Assembly (NCBI GenBank): GCA_029945375.1
Contig: CM057059.1
Location: forward strand, 2,666,001 to 2,730,000
Length of the DNA: 64,000 nt
Reading direction: 5' to 3'
From: Agaricus subrufescens
Lineage: Eukaryota; Basidiomycota; Agaricomycetes; Agaricales; Agaricaceae
Below, piece by piece: positions 12,368 to 24,133 of this stretch; the stretch's first letter is position 1; each line of letters opens with the position of its first letter. The notes below the pieces were generated by a model that was given only the letters and a program-made list of their open reading frames with translations, searched no databases and was not told the origin of the DNA. Both the position numbers and the translations under genes were made by a program.

Positions 12368-14343
12368 ATGACTTCTCCTAATGGCCTTATCTGCTTCACA
12401 AACTGCCTGCTTCCCCAGGAAGACGGTAGCTTGGTCGAACAGGACTTGTGGATTGATGAACGCCGTGGCGTTATCCTGGATTCCCAGGTAAGAGTTTGAT
12501 TCTAATGTTCATCGTCCTATTTTTCATGTAATTTTTTTTAGAAAACGTTCTTCTCTCGAAAGATTAGACCAGATAGAGTTGTTGATCTGGGTGGAAATAT
12601 CCTGAGGTGAGTTTTTTTACTATGGTTCACGGACATGCGGCAACTTTAGCCCCTAACCTACCCCTGACAGCCCCGGCTTTATGGATATTCAACTCAATGG
12701 TGGTTATGGGTTCGACTTTTCCGTCTATGAAGACGACGATGAGGCGTACATGCAGGGATCGAAAATGGTAGCTGAAAGGATAATTGAGACAGGTGTCACC
12801 TCGTGGGTTATTATGTAGCAGGCTATTAAGCTATGATACTGACTATAGATCTCTAGATTAGTCCCGACTGTGATCGTACGTCTTTCGGTTTATAGGCCGG
12901 GATTCGAAATTGACGTTTCATTCGACCATAGACTCAAGAGAAGTCTCTTTACCCCAAGATTTTGAGCCTCTTAAAGCCGTTCCAAACGGACAAATCGGCC
13001 GCCCTCCTTGGCTGGCACGCGGAGGGTCCTTTCATTGAACACGCAAAACGAGGTATACACGCAGACTCCTTCCTTCTTAGTGCGCCCGCTGGTACAAAGT
13101 CGTTCGAAGAAGCTTATGGAGGCAATAACCTTATCCACCAGGAAGATTGGGCCATGGGCAGTGAAATGGGTGTTCGAATTATTACTGCCGCTCCCGAAAA
13201 GGAGGGTGTAATGGAAGCGATAGGAGATTTGAGCAAACGCGGAGTAATTCTCTCGATTGGGCACAGGTGATTACCACGCCAGATATTTCGAAAACGGTTA
13301 CTGAACCCACGGATTTCAGTACCGCGTCCACCGAAGAAGCTACCAATGCCATGCGCCACGGTGCCAAGCTCATAACCCATCTCTTCAACGCCATGCCGCA
13401 ACTTCATCACCGAGATCCCTCCATCATTGGGCTTCTCGGAGCTTCGCCGTACATCTCACCATTCCTTGATCCGTTGGACATGGAATCCCCCGCGCTCAGT
13501 GCTACTTCAGGAATGGTCGATGAGCCTATGTCAATGCTCGATGATTCAACTCCTCCGCAGACCCCTCTTTCGACAAAGACACCGAGTGTTACCAGCACTT
13601 CGAGTAGGAAGAGTAGGAAAACCCTTCATCTCGACAAGGGCCAGGTTGCGGATATGGAGTTCGAACGACCCTATTATGGCATTATTGTTGATGGAATTCA
13701 CTGCCACCCTAATTCTGTCAGAGTATGTACTTTTCGTCAAGTTCGGAATGTTCATTCACTAAACTTCTAACAGCTTGCCTATTCTTCGCATCCTGAGAAG
13801 TGCATTCTTGTCACTGATGGTGAGTATATTCTCTTGATCCTACCTCAGCGAGAGTGTTTAATCGGACGTCTGGCAGCCCAAAGAATTTTGGACCCCCATC
13901 TCAAAGATGGAGTCTATGAATGGCGCGATGGACAGCGTTATGTCAAGGAGGGTGACAGATTGTACCTCGAAGGAACTGATACCCTTGCTGGAACGTGAGA
14001 TGCTAACGTCTTTCTCACCGTCTCCGCCCGTTACTAACCGAGCGCCAATGACAGTGTTGTAACCTTAGACAAATGCGTGCGGAATCTATCTCGGTTCACA
14101 GGTTGTTCACTTGGTGAAGCCATCAAATGTGCTACTTATAACCCTGCCAAGTACGTGTTGAACTGCTTTGCTAGCTCACTAACTCATCAACGGCCGTCAT
14201 AAAGGTGTCTCGGCATAGAAAATAAGAAGGGAACTCTCCGCGCCGGTGCTGACGCCGACCTTGTAATCCTCGATCGGCAAGGTCGCGTATTGAGTACTTG
14301 GATTAAAGGAAAGCTAGCGCACGAGATAAAAAATTCTTTTTAA
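12368..14343 (+). CDS. N-acetylglucosamine-6-phosphate deacetylase
   Basis: Cytosolic metal-dependent amidohydrolase (NagA family) converting GlcNAc-6-phosphate to glucosamine-6-phosphate and acetate during chitin/GlcNAc catabolism. Ten exons (12368-12487, 12542-12606, 12671-12802, 12857-12875, 12932-13266, 13320-13722, 13774-13819, 13877-13994, 14055-14150, 14205-14343) join to 491 codons in phase; exon 4 is only 19 nt. Motifs in order: [29 protein letters not shown] (metal-binding Glu), IGHSTAS with the catalytic-site His, [30 protein letters not shown] (catalytic Asp), EGTDTLAGT and NPAKCLGI near the end. Between LLGASPYIS and [10 protein letters not shown] sits a roughly 70-residue Ser/Thr/Pro-rich insertion absent from bacterial NagA. 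Length and motif completeness suggest an active enzyme. No other GlcNAc-pathway gene is in the window. Confidence 0.95.
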
Positions 14344-14891
14344 TTTGGATGGCGATATATATACGGGCCCTGTAGATTTACTTTGGTTTTTACTTTCAAC
14401 CTTCAATCTGAATCTATTATGAATCCACGACTGTAAACAACATTGTATTGAATAACTGTAATCAAATGCATCGTTACCGTCCGGTACCTTCTACTCCTGG
14501 TACAATTTTACCCCGGTATTTCGGGAATTCCACGGTTTTAACTTTGAGAGTCCCTCCGGGTTAACTCATTTCATAACGACCTACTAGTACATTTTCAGTG
14601 GCGATGCAAAAAGGATACCAACGGGCCTTGATCGGAGTCGTATTCCACTTTCATTCGGCGGTGGCTCACTAGCATCATCCTTTAAACATCATTACTTCAT
14701 AGCACCGCGTTTTTAATCTGGATCTGATGTCTTCGGGTATAGGACTGACAATATGGGAAAGACGGGCTGTTAATCATTTCCATGCTACCGTCTGGGATTG
14801 AATATTTCTCTGGTGATGCTAGTATATAGGCCCTCAGTTTATTCGTTTCTGTGCAGTTTCCCCTCCCTCAACATATTTCCGACCTCTCGTA
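14344..14891. other. Spacer between deacetylase and first F-box-like gene
   Basis: About 550 bp with no coding signal. The last 90 bases resemble the equivalent region before 17506: both contain a TATATAG-type box followed by GGCCCTC/GACCCTC and a pyrimidine-rich leader. The promoter was therefore probably duplicated along with the gene. Confidence 0.5.
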
Positions 14892-15866
14892 ATGGTTCAC
14901 TCAACTTCTACCTCAACTTTATCTGTGACTGCGGCTGGCAGGACACCTACGTCTTCTTCGAAGTTCGGAGAGTACACACTCTCCCCGTTGCACGACCTCC
15001 CTTCTGAAATTATCATCCACATTCTCGAATGCGCTCTACGCAACGACCACCCTTCTGACCTTGCTCTAATTTCCCGAATCATCAGACATTTCGTAACCAT
15101 AATCATCTATCGCACGGTTGTCCTGGACACTTCTCGCACGATCACTCTATTCCATCGCACCGTCATTTCCCCTCATTCATCACCGCTCTTGACTCATGTC
15201 AAAAAACTGGTCATTACTTGCGGACACGAGTATTCTACTTCATTTGACACCGAGCAACAAATCCGGCGAATAGTCTCCCAATGTCCTGCGGTACACTCGC
15301 TTGTTGTTAGATCTCTGTGGCAGATCGATATACCCCCTTCCGTTGTGCCATCACAGTGGCATGATGGCCCATCTGATCTCACTATACAATCCCTCGAGGA
15401 TATATCCGGCATTTTGTCGATGAACTCCGAACGACCACATTTACCGGCTTGTTTCACGGCTTCTCTCACACATCTTCGGATTTGTGAACCCGGAAACACA
15501 TGGCAATCCCCGTTGTCTGTCATCGCTGCACTGAATGGTGCACCTAACTTGACGCACTTGCTACTTGCACGACGAGCTGAATCAAACAAGGACAATGACA
15601 TCATTTTTGCGGATGAAATCGCGCAGCTGCTGTCGAAGAGGAAAAGTTTGAAGAAGGTAGTTGTTAGTGTATTTGAGGGTCCATGGAAGTTGACGCCGGT
15701 CGCTTTGCGAGAGTCCAGGGTTTGGATGTTGGTCTCTAGGTTACAGGAGTTTGATCCGCGGTTGGTGGTGATGGAAGGTGAACCTGGCAAGTGGAATGAG
15801 GGCTGGAAGGATACAAAAAAATTCCGCTGTGGCGGGCACTCCGCAGATTTTTGGGAGGCGGTGTAG
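14892..15866 (+). CDS. F-box-like protein, tandem copy 1
   Basis: Intronless 324-residue protein. After a Ser/Thr-rich start, residues about 31-65 read LSPLHDLPSEIIIHILECAL, then DLALISRIIRHFVTIIIYRTV. This L-P-x-E-[IL]-x-x-x-[IL]-[FI]-x-x-[AC] pattern is the core of F-box-like domains, which recruit substrate adaptors to SCF ubiquitin ligases through Skp1. The rest has leucine-spaced segments (LTHLRICEPG, NLTHLLLARRA) but no clear LRR count. It ends with a charged stretch and GGHSADFWEAV. The ATG at 14892 is followed directly by the paralogue-conserved start MV-S-T-T-S-T-L-S-V-T. The substrate and even the Skp1 link are inference from family. The paralogue lies 1.6 kb downstream in the same orientation. 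Confidence 0.8.
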   Translation: MVHSTSTSTLSVTAAGRTPTSSSKFGEYTLSPLHDLPSEIIIHILECALRNDHPSDLALISRIIRHFVTIIIYRTVVLDTSRTITLFHRTVISPHSSPLLTHVKKLVITCGHEYSTSFDTEQQIRRIVSQCPAVHSLVVRSLWQIDIPPSVVPSQWHDGPSDLTIQSLEDISGILSMNSERPHLPACFTASLTHLRICEPGNTWQSPLSVIAALNGAPNLTHLLLARRAESNKDNDIIFADEIAQLLSKRKSLKKVVVSVFEGPWKLTPVALRESRVWMLVSRLQEFDPRLVVMEGEPGKWNEGWKDTKKFRCGGHSADFWEAV

Positions 15867-17505
15867 CTTGACTGTTTTGTGGCAGTACTATAGGTTATTT
15901 GTTTCTTGGAGCCGCGTCAAAACTGTGTTTGATGCTGTATGTGACGCTAGTCACTTGTGAGTTAGCATGCTAAACGTCAGCGGAATCAAGTAGCAGGCTA
16001 GATGTGGGAAACGCTGTGCGGAACCTAATTTCCTCCAACAACCCACACATGCCGGTGTTCCGCCAAGGCTAAGCAGTCGGGAATGACTTACCTGTATGTT
16101 GATCGCTGCATTTGATTATCGAGGCAGTCAGTCCCGCATCTAGCGATCTTGGCCGTAGTCCAGGGAATGGTAGGTATTTTTAGTCATTTCGACTCAGTCT
16201 GAATCAATTGTTGCAATATCTCTCGTTGAGATGAAATGGAAGATATCGGAATCGTATCCAGCCACGAGCTCAGTTCCACGTTCTGGGAACGAATCTCCTG
16301 AATGATACGGTCGGGATTATGATGACCAGATAGAAGTTCAATGAGGGTCTCTTGTGATTCGAACACCGACTAAGATTGGTCCGGGTAATCTATATCAAGC
16401 TTATCGTGTTCGGAAAACGTATAAAAAGCCAACAGAACTATTCCGGACGTAAAAGCCTCGGACACTCATTCCCTTTACCTCTATGAGAATAAGTTTAGTG
16501 ATAATTATGATTGTTTGCTTACGGGTTCATTGTCAACTAATAACGACCAATAGACTACTGCATTGATTAACCTCACTAATCAGACGACGTTGTTACAAAA
16601 AAGCTAGGTTTAAACCTGGTGAACGATGGGAACTGCCGGGAAGTGGTGAGTTTATTGTCGATAAAGAGAAACGAATTCTTATAGCACAAACTCTAAGAAT
16701 AGCATGCTCGCACATGCCTCAACTTGTTAGCTTCCACAACCGGCATTGAACCCCAGACCAACCTGTGTGGAATTGATATCAATGTTTTGCTTGTCGAACT
16801 AATCACACGCTACATTCACTGTGCCAGTCTCTTTCTCGTTGGGTCAGACTAACCCTTCACCAACCTTAACCACGTCCGCTCTATAGAGGCTCAAGTTGGT
16901 GGTCTTTTGGTTTAGAGGATAGTAAGGGAACTCTCGACACTGATGTCATTACCAGTCAATTGAAATACTCAGTCAACCGGCCCGCGTATTAAACTTTCCA
17001 GTCCACGGAGAGCTGGTGCACCCGAAACTTTGTAATCAAATGAGATTTCACTATCAGTCCCTAGCCTTTTTAGTTCAGCACCCGCTATCTTTGGAACAGC
17101 CGAAGCTGATCCAGCTGCGATCCGCTCGGACATCCGCCACTACACGAGCTCTGAAATTGAAAACCCCTCTTGGTCACTGACTTCGATACTGGGCCGTCAG
17201 CGACCACGTAAAAGAGGCTGGAGTCCTAAGCCCTTTTCGGGCCTGGTGCATTCTGGGCGCATTCCCCATTCATTTACGGTGGCTCACCAAAATAACCACA
17301 TAACCACATCCTTTGCAGAGTCATTACCTCATAACCGTAATCTATTCTTAAAGTAGATCTAATCCCGTCGGGCGCACTTTCGGAGAAATTCGGGGCGACA
17401 AAAATTTCTCCATGTCACTACCCTTGTTGGTGATGCTGCTATATAGACCCTCTGTTCATTCCTTACGTCTAATTTTTCCCCCAACGTCTGTTTCAAGCGC
17501 TTACT
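15867..17505. other. Spacer between the tandem F-box-like genes
   Basis: About 1.6 kb with no supportable gene. A 60-codon minus-strand frame at 16184-16366 has a Gln/Ser/Glu-rich sequence but no splice-consistent partner. The last 100 bases look like the promoter of the second copy, with motifs shared with the region before 14892. Confidence 0.5.
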
Positions 17506-18450
17506 ATGGTTACCTCGACTCGTACCTCGACTTTATCCGTTACTAGGACCAGGAGACGCACTCTCTCCTTGTCACTGCTCGGAACGCAGTCCCTTTCCCC
17601 GTTGCACAACCTTCCTTCGGAAATTATCATTCAGATCATAGAATGCGCTCTGCACAGCGACCGCCCTTCGGACCTTGCCCTAATCTCGCGAATCATTAGA
17701 CACTTCGTTAACATAATCATATACCGCACAGTCGCTCTTGACACTTCACGCGCAATCACCTTATTCCATCGCACCGCCGTCTCTCCTCAATCCTCTTCCC
17801 TCCTGACTCATGTCAAGAGGCTCGCCATCACTTGGGGACACGAGTACTTTACCTCATCCACCGTCCGCCAACTTCAACAAATAATTCCGAAATGTTTAGG
17901 GCTACGCTCGCTTGCTGTGCCATCAATTCAGCAAGTCAACATATCTCCTTCTTTGGCTTCTTTGCATGATAGCCCATCTGATCTCACCATTCAATCCTTC
18001 GAGGATATATCCGACTCATCTCCTCTGCCTGCGTACTTCTCGGCTGCCCTCACACATCTCCGGATCTGTGAACCCGGAACCACGTGGCAATCCCCGTTGT
18101 CCGTCATCGCTGCTTTTAATGGCGCACCCAACCTAACACATTTGCAATTGGCACGACGAGCTGATTCAAACGAGGACAATGACGTCATTTTTGCGGATGA
18201 GATTGCGCAATTATTGTCGAAGAGGAAGAATTTGAAGAAGGTGGTGGTTCATATTTTCGAGGGTTTATCCAGGTTAACGCCGATCGCGCTGCGAGAAACT
18301 AGTATCTGGGTGCTGGTCTCCAGATTACAGGAGTTAGACTCACGAGTAGTGGTCGCAGCAGGCGAATTTGGTAGGTGGAGTGAGGGTTGGAAGGACACAA
18401 AGGATTTGCGTTGTGGTGGACATCCGGTAGATTTTTGGAAAACGGTTTAA
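17506..18450 (+). CDS. F-box-like protein, tandem copy 2
   Basis: Intronless 314-residue paralogue of the gene at 14892, alignable from the first residue to the last. Shared landmarks are LSPLHNLPSEIIIQIIECAL, LISRIIRHFVNIIIYRTVAL, LTHLRICEPGTTWQSPLS, DVIFADEIAQLLSKRKNLKK and a terminal GGHPVDFWKTV. Relative to copy 1 it lacks about ten residues in the middle. Both copies have intact frames of nearly the same length. Agaricomycetes commonly carry large lineage-specific sets of such proteins; this pair looks like a recent tandem duplication. Role assumed to be SCF substrate recognition, unproven. Confidence 0.8.
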   Translation: MVTSTRTSTLSVTRTRRRTLSLSLLGTQSLSPLHNLPSEIIIQIIECALHSDRPSDLALISRIIRHFVNIIIYRTVALDTSRAITLFHRTAVSPQSSSLLTHVKRLAITWGHEYFTSSTVRQLQQIIPKCLGLRSLAVPSIQQVNISPSLASLHDSPSDLTIQSFEDISDSSPLPAYFSAALTHLRICEPGTTWQSPLSVIAAFNGAPNLTHLQLARRADSNEDNDVIFADEIAQLLSKRKNLKKVVVHIFEGLSRLTPIALRETSIWVLVSRLQELDSRVVVAAGEFGRWSEGWKDTKDLRCGGHPVDFWKTV

Positions 18451-18803
18451 GAATACTACTATATCGTTGATTAATTTGCTGGGCCTACGCTAGAGAAATT
18501 TTTTGTATATGTTTGTAATAATAGTCTATAGATCTGTCTCATGAAGTATGCATGCAGGCACACACTTCGCCGGTACTAAACAAAAGAAGCTCGTTCCACA
18601 ATCTGATCCACACGCCCTTTAGAGTCGAGCGCTAGCCTGAAAATCTATGTATGATCATTAGCTCTATAATTGAAATTCATCACTGTCAGTATATCAACCG
18701 GAAGTTGGATTAGTAGGGAAGGGTACGAAGCAGCAGTAAAGTCGCGTGGAAGGAGCCACGACAGAGATGATTCATGAAGGCCAAGTAGGTCATGAGCCGT
18801 CGA
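18451..18803. other. Spacer between convergent F-box-like and Trk genes
   Basis: About 350 bp between the ends of two convergent genes, presumably holding both 3' UTRs. No coding frame or structured element was recognised. Confidence 0.5.
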
Positions 18804-21800
18804 TCAATCTTCATCTGCCTCGCGGACATTCAAGGGATTCTGGTGTGATGATCCAGAGTCTGAGCCCGAAAGTGTGCTTTCCTGTCGCGTGACGCGTCTG
18901 TGCAGCTGCGCGTCTTCATTCCCATCGTTGTCGTCTATAGGGTAGAGTGCGCCCGTGCCGCTACCAAAAGCGCGGGGTGTCGTATCGTCATTCGCAGGAT
19001 CTTCTTCGTTGGTCCTTTGAAACTCTGTCGGTAACATGATCGACCGATCAAGAGCAAATGGAAGGTTTCGGTGCCGCCCACGAAGCATGGTGACACAAAT
19101 AATAAGCTTAGACAGCGTTGAGAAGGCCCCACTGAGAGAGTAATTTTCCTATGCAGATATGAGAAAGACGTCTTGACGAGATCACAAGTAGTTACCCCTT
19201 GTATACCCAAGCTAAGGCCAACAGGACCGTAGGCGGAAACGACTTCAAAGACTATAATAAACCCCGGTAAGGCGAGATCGTCTCCTAAAGCAAAAGAACA
19301 CTCACTGATGGAGAAAACATTGAACCATGGACGGTCAAGATTGGTTATGTTATGACGCTAGCGGTGCCATATCAGCGACGGCATGTAACAAAAGGATGAT
19401 ACCAAGTCCAACCTCGATGATACAAATCAGAAAGATGGCAATTACAAGCCACCACATATCTAAAAACCAGTCAGTATATGCTGTTCCCTTGGGTGAGGCT
19501 TGAACAAACCAAACGCAAGTTGTATGCGGATGTGGTGAGCGAAATAGCGCCCCCAGATATTGACCCGGTTGGGGTTAGTGTCATCGAAGGAATAAGCGAT
19601 ATTCTCTTCCTCGTCCTCGTATATGCCAAGCGCACGCTCTTCGTAGACATTTGTTGCTCGTACGCTGTATTTGTGTACACGTCTTATTATCTAGACTCTC
19701 ACAGAAAATGCCAAATACGAACCTCAGGGCGATAGGGACTAGATGAAAATTAATAAGGTGTAGAGACGGTCACAAGAGAGGAAGAACATACAAATGGTGA
19801 TGTACATCATGACCAAATACAATATCCTATCTCAACGTTAGATTACATGAGGCTCGATGACTGGAGTGACCTACTGGACAGCCGGCGCTACATCAGCCAA
19901 CGAAAAGATTGTAAAGCCAGCTGCACGAATCGCCACAGCTTGGAAGAGCCCCGAAGAAAAGCGAATATTCAAGGGAATAGCTTCAATAGCGGCGTTGCTG
20001 ATGTCCAAGAGCAAGAAGAAGAACCACTCTATGGATCTGTAATAATATTGAATTTATGTCACGCCAAGAAAAAGGTGAAGACATACGTGAAAAAAACCGT
20101 GGCAGCAACCAGAAACCATGTTTGATGGGACTGAAATAGATATATATAGCATCGGCGCGGGTGATCTAGAAGGAAGTGCAGCGTCTCGTTAAGCTGTGAA
20201 CCACGATTAACCAGCTTGGCCATGCTCCATCTAGGTCCAAGGGTCAGGTGGATTATTCGTAAAAAATAGTAAAAAAAGGCTACATGATGAATCTCAACCT
20301 TATCAGATATTGCGCCACGTAAGATAAACTTCGAGTGAGAAGTAAGGAAGACGTACAAACAGGGCTGGGAAAGACTAAGTTCATCAAATACTCAGTATAC
20401 GAATAAATGCACTTACATAGATCGAGTTACCGACAAGGATAAGGATCCATTGAACAATCACAAGTAGGTATGCCGACTGGAAGGGAACCATGGACTGATC
20501 AACAAGAGAATTACCCGTGTTTGTGAACGAAGACGACATTTGATACACCGTAAACCTATTGGAATTACTTGTACACTAGTCTCGACTTGACCGAATAAAA
20601 TGGCGCACCATCCTGGAGTGACGCCTCGTACGAGAGCTGGGGGCTCAAAAATACTCCTCCATCGGTGTCGGTACATATAAGGCATGGTGATAATAGCCCC
20701 TAGAACTTGGAAACCGATAAAGTACTTGAAAGCGTTTGAGTTTGACTACCAAGGCAACAAATTTGTACTTACAGCTCCGACAATCCATAAAAGGACGTTT
20801 AAGGCTCGATACTCTAGGCCACCGAGTTCTTCGAGTTGCTGATTGGTCAAATTTTTGAATTCAGAGTTGTGACCGACTGTTGTATTGAAACTAATATAAG
20901 GTACTGCTTTCGAATTAGGGGGGGTACGTTGCGCGGTGTGCGTTGATACGAGGGAAGTAGTCGCAGGCATCGTGACCGTCCTGGAGAGCTGCCGCTTAAG
21001 CTTGGGAAAAATCTCGGCAATGATTGAGTTTAATAAAGCAAATGGCATCGGGAATCCTCCGAATCCTCGGTCCTTCGAGTTGTTCGTAGCATCTGTTAAT
21101 CGACTTCGTGTGGTCTGTGTAGAGTTCTGAGTGTTGTGACGTCTCAGCGAAGAACGGTGTATTGATCCTGAAGATGTAAAGTTCAGTCGTGGGTTCGCAT
21201 ATAATGGGCAGAGATCGAGGTACATACTCAAATTCGTTGGAGACGGATCAACCGTAGTCGACTGACTCTCGCTCTCTCTGGGGCGCAAGGGCGATGGAGC
21301 GAACTCGATTGTTTGGTGGCGAGGGAAAGCGGGGGTTACGCGGTTTGCACCACCCATTGGGGCATCAGAGGAGGCTGCAATACGGTTATAGATAGACAAC
21401 GGGTGAGAAACATGGGGAGGCTTACTGTTCGACATGGCACCATTCATTGGCCTTGAACGAATGAACGTCTTGTAATCTTATCCGTAAATGAAGGAACTTA
21501 CCCGACATCGGAAGCGAGGCTATCTACCGAGGAAAGTGACCCAGATGGTTGATCGGAATTGGCAGCCTCCAGGTTTTCATTATGCCCCTCTGTTACATCA
21601 TTAACTATTGTTCTTCTTGGTGGCACCTTGTCAACGACTTTGCCACTGGGGTTAATAGGCTTGGGAGCATCATTGACGCGTCTGATCATGTCAGTTCTCA
21701 GTTTGCCCTCGACATCTCGGTCCGTTCTCCGTTCGGTATTCTCCTCTTCTACAATAGAAAGCCTTGGCCTGAGAACTGCAAACATCCGTCGAGACCATGA

Positions 21801-22381
21801 GCGAGTTTTAGCATGTTCCACAATGGGACTTCTCTGGCTGGCCTTCCTTGCGGCCTCCGCCATTAATACGTGCCGAAGTTCCTTTTTGAAATATTGTCTG
21901 TTAGAATACACTCAAAATGAGGAACTCTAAGTGGATATGGCTGACAGTATCTCGTACCTGCGGAAGTAGACGACGAACCAGGAGACAAATGTCTTTGCGC
22001 GAATTAGGTTAATTGAGTCTCAGCTATGAAGCGGGCGACTTACGGTATTTCCAATATTGAATTGCAGAAAGAGCAGAAATTGTTGGAACCCGGTCAGAGA
22101 ACTCAGGTTGACCGTAGAAAGTCCACAGCAGGCAATAGAGCTGATGCCATTGAAGAGTGCGTCGACGTAGGAGATATGATAGCGGCCGTTGGCAGCATAG
22201 AAGATGGCCGCGAGGACGAGCGGCGTCACCGTGCTAGAAGACAGGGATTAGGCTCAGCGTGGGACGGAGAAGTCCACAGTGACGTAGCGTACAAGAAAAT
22301 GACATGAATGCGAAAGAAATTGAGCTCGTTGGCAATGCTAGACCACGTTCTTGTAAGCCACTTGAACGACCCGTGGTGCAT
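18804..22381 (-). CDS. TRK1: Trk-type potassium transporter, copy A
   Basis: High-affinity K+ uptake system of the plasma membrane (fungal TRK/HKT family, four M1-P-M2 units). The ATG at 22381-22379 opens MHHGSFKWLTRTWSS, then NELNFFRIHVIFL. Pore segments are SSIACCGLSTVNLSSLTGFQ (P1), QMSSSFTNTGNSLVDQSM (P2), FQAVAIRAAGFTIF (P3) and FEVVSAYGPVGLSLG (P4), so each keeps its selectivity Gly. Between M1-P-M2 units 1 and 2 lies a long hydrophilic loop with RSWSRR, PPRRTIV and PRHQTIEFAP, then PYISFNTTVG and NQQLEELGGLEYRALN. The tail begins MLRGRHRNLPFALDRSIMLP. Many short introns interrupt the gene. Exons examined join without stops, so copy A looks functional. A diverged paralogue, copy B, lies 28 kb away in opposite orientation. 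Confidence 0.88.
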
Positions 22382-23380
22382 CGAAGGCGATAGCCTAGTG
22401 ACGGAGCTGGAAAGATGGGAACCGAGCGCACGAAGGCTTATTTATATAGGGGAGGTGACGTTTGAGGCACGGTCGGAGATGCTGGCGCTGAATGGGCGAC
22501 ATCAATGTGCAGTCGCTAAAAACACTGGCGCATTGGCACCTTCTCGAGTGCTGCTCAGCACCGTAGGAAAGTTTTCCCATCATCGCCCGCGGACCTGCTT
22601 GGGCCCGGCTGGCCAACTGAACCATCTTCCTTATTCGGCCAATATTCATCCCAGAATAATTTCAATTGTGATCTCTTCTCAACACGCCCCTTCAACCTCT
22701 CGGACAGTTCCATAGTCAATTTTCAGGAACTGGTTCGCACCCTAGCCAGGAAACGACAGATGGAAAGGACGCGCATCAACGCCACAACGGAGTCGAATTG
22801 CATGGCCTTGAATGGTATGGAAAATTTGCAAGACCTTTCTCGAATTCATCGCCCAAATTTCATAGTGCGATGTCATCGAGAGTGTCGGCGGTTAGAAGGC
22901 TTGAATTTTCCAAATCAATCTGAGATCGTCGCCGCCCAATTAAATCTCTCCCAAGAGCTTCTTTCCTGCAACACTAGTCTATATCCGACAAATCTCGCAC
23001 TGCCGACAACTTACATTTATAGCGGTGGCTTAGATTTGCACAAGAATATACCAAGTTTTCCAAGTCATCCCGATATACCAAAGATTGTGTCACCGTCTCG
23101 GTTTGCTCCATAACACGGAAGGGTGCGAGCTGGATCGCTTTGTTAGCCACTTCCCTGCAGCCTTCCCTTTGATTGTCACAACCTGACGCAGGCGATGTTA
23201 TCCCCTTTGCTTATCAGTAGGTCAGTGTCTGGGCGTCGTTCACACGAGGCCAATGCTCCTCTTCCTGGCTTCCTCTGCTCAGCACCACCAATTCAATCAA
23301 ACACACTGCAGTAAATGCCGATCGCATGTTCAGGCTGCTTAACCATCCAGACCTAATTCACTCGGCGTACCTTTTGGAGG
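22382..23380. other. Upstream region of Trk copy A
   Basis: About 1 kb containing the presumed Trk copy A promoter. A 117-codon plus-strand frame at 22760-23113 has no recognisable motif, and its composition is not clearly protein-like. No other feature was seen. Confidence 0.4.
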
Positions 23381-23882
23381 TCATGAAACGGCAAGAAGTG
23401 CGGCTGCGGCACTCTGGCCCGAAGAACTATCCTCAGTAGGACCACTAGAACTCATAGGCTTGGCTTCACTGGGCAGCATCCACTGGATCGTCGACTCCAG
23501 TCGCAAAATCTCTTTTGAACTCCTCTGCGGTGTTGTGTCCTGTCTCGTGAAAGCACCCTTTTTATTTCCTGGCGATACCAAGAGCAGGGACTAGTCAAGC
23601 GACGCGAACGACCCCGCAAAAATCGACGGAACCTGACCTTTCCGGCCATTACTTTACCCCTTCCGTTCTTGAACCTGCATCGTACTGGATTGTCGCCGGC
23701 CAACGCGATTTTACTCGACTCGTTAATTTACCCCGCCGGTACACTGAGTTTCGGATATCTGATACCCGCCGGTCAAGCAGCCGCGTCAGGTCATCTTCTG
23801 ACATCGAAGCATTTCTGCGTTCTTCTCTACAGCTCGAAATTCGATCTCCACCTGAATCGCTGTTATGTGAGCCCTCAGGCAT
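23381..23882 (-). CDS. Hypothetical small protein (tentative)
   Basis: Two exons, 23882-23658 and 23590-23381, join in phase across a 67-nt intron with a GTAAAG donor and CTAG acceptor, giving 144 residues. The N-terminal part is acidic to mixed (MSEDDLTRLLDRRVSDIRN) and the C-terminal part is Ser/Gly/Ala-rich, ending AAAALLAVS. No family was recognised. Support is only frame length, phase-consistent splicing and plausible composition; the true start may be the internal ATG at 23804. It could be a chance frame. It would be transcribed away from the gene at 24134, sharing an upstream region that contains a telomere-like motif. Confidence 0.3.
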
Positions 23883-24049
23883 TAAGTGTCTCCGAGCAAC
23901 AGGTACTCGATTGTCTATCTATCCATAGTTTTGGCTCTAGGGAGTTTCTTTCCTTGCGGTAGATAGATTAACGACTATTATTTTTTGGGATACCATTGCC
24001 AGTACTTAGTTGGGTGTTAGTAGATTTGATAACAGAATTTCAGTAGGGT

Positions 24050-24066
24050 AAACCCTAACCCTAAAA
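24050..24066 (+). promoter_or_regulatory. Telomere-repeat-like motif (telo-box)
   Basis: The sequence AAACCCTAACCCTAAAA, two CCCTAA units, lies about 70 bp before the ATG at 24134. It is immediately preceded by TAGGGT, forming a small inverted repeat. In other eukaryotes similar boxes are bound by Myb/TRF or Rap1-like proteins near housekeeping promoters; that role here is inference. It is too short to be a telomere relic with confidence. Confidence 0.4.
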
Positions 24067-24133
24067 TAGCATTAGTTTAAGCATTTCTCGATCCGTGCGA
24101 ATCCCATACTTATAACTCAGCATACGTCTGTAT

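Noticed and set aside
16340..16375. GATTCGAAC reminiscent of a tRNA B-box complement
   Set aside because: No matching A-box or foldable cloverleaf around it on either strand.
22760..23113. 117-codon plus-strand frame upstream of Trk copy A
   Set aside because: No family motif and no intron-consistent partner; composition is not clearly protein-like.
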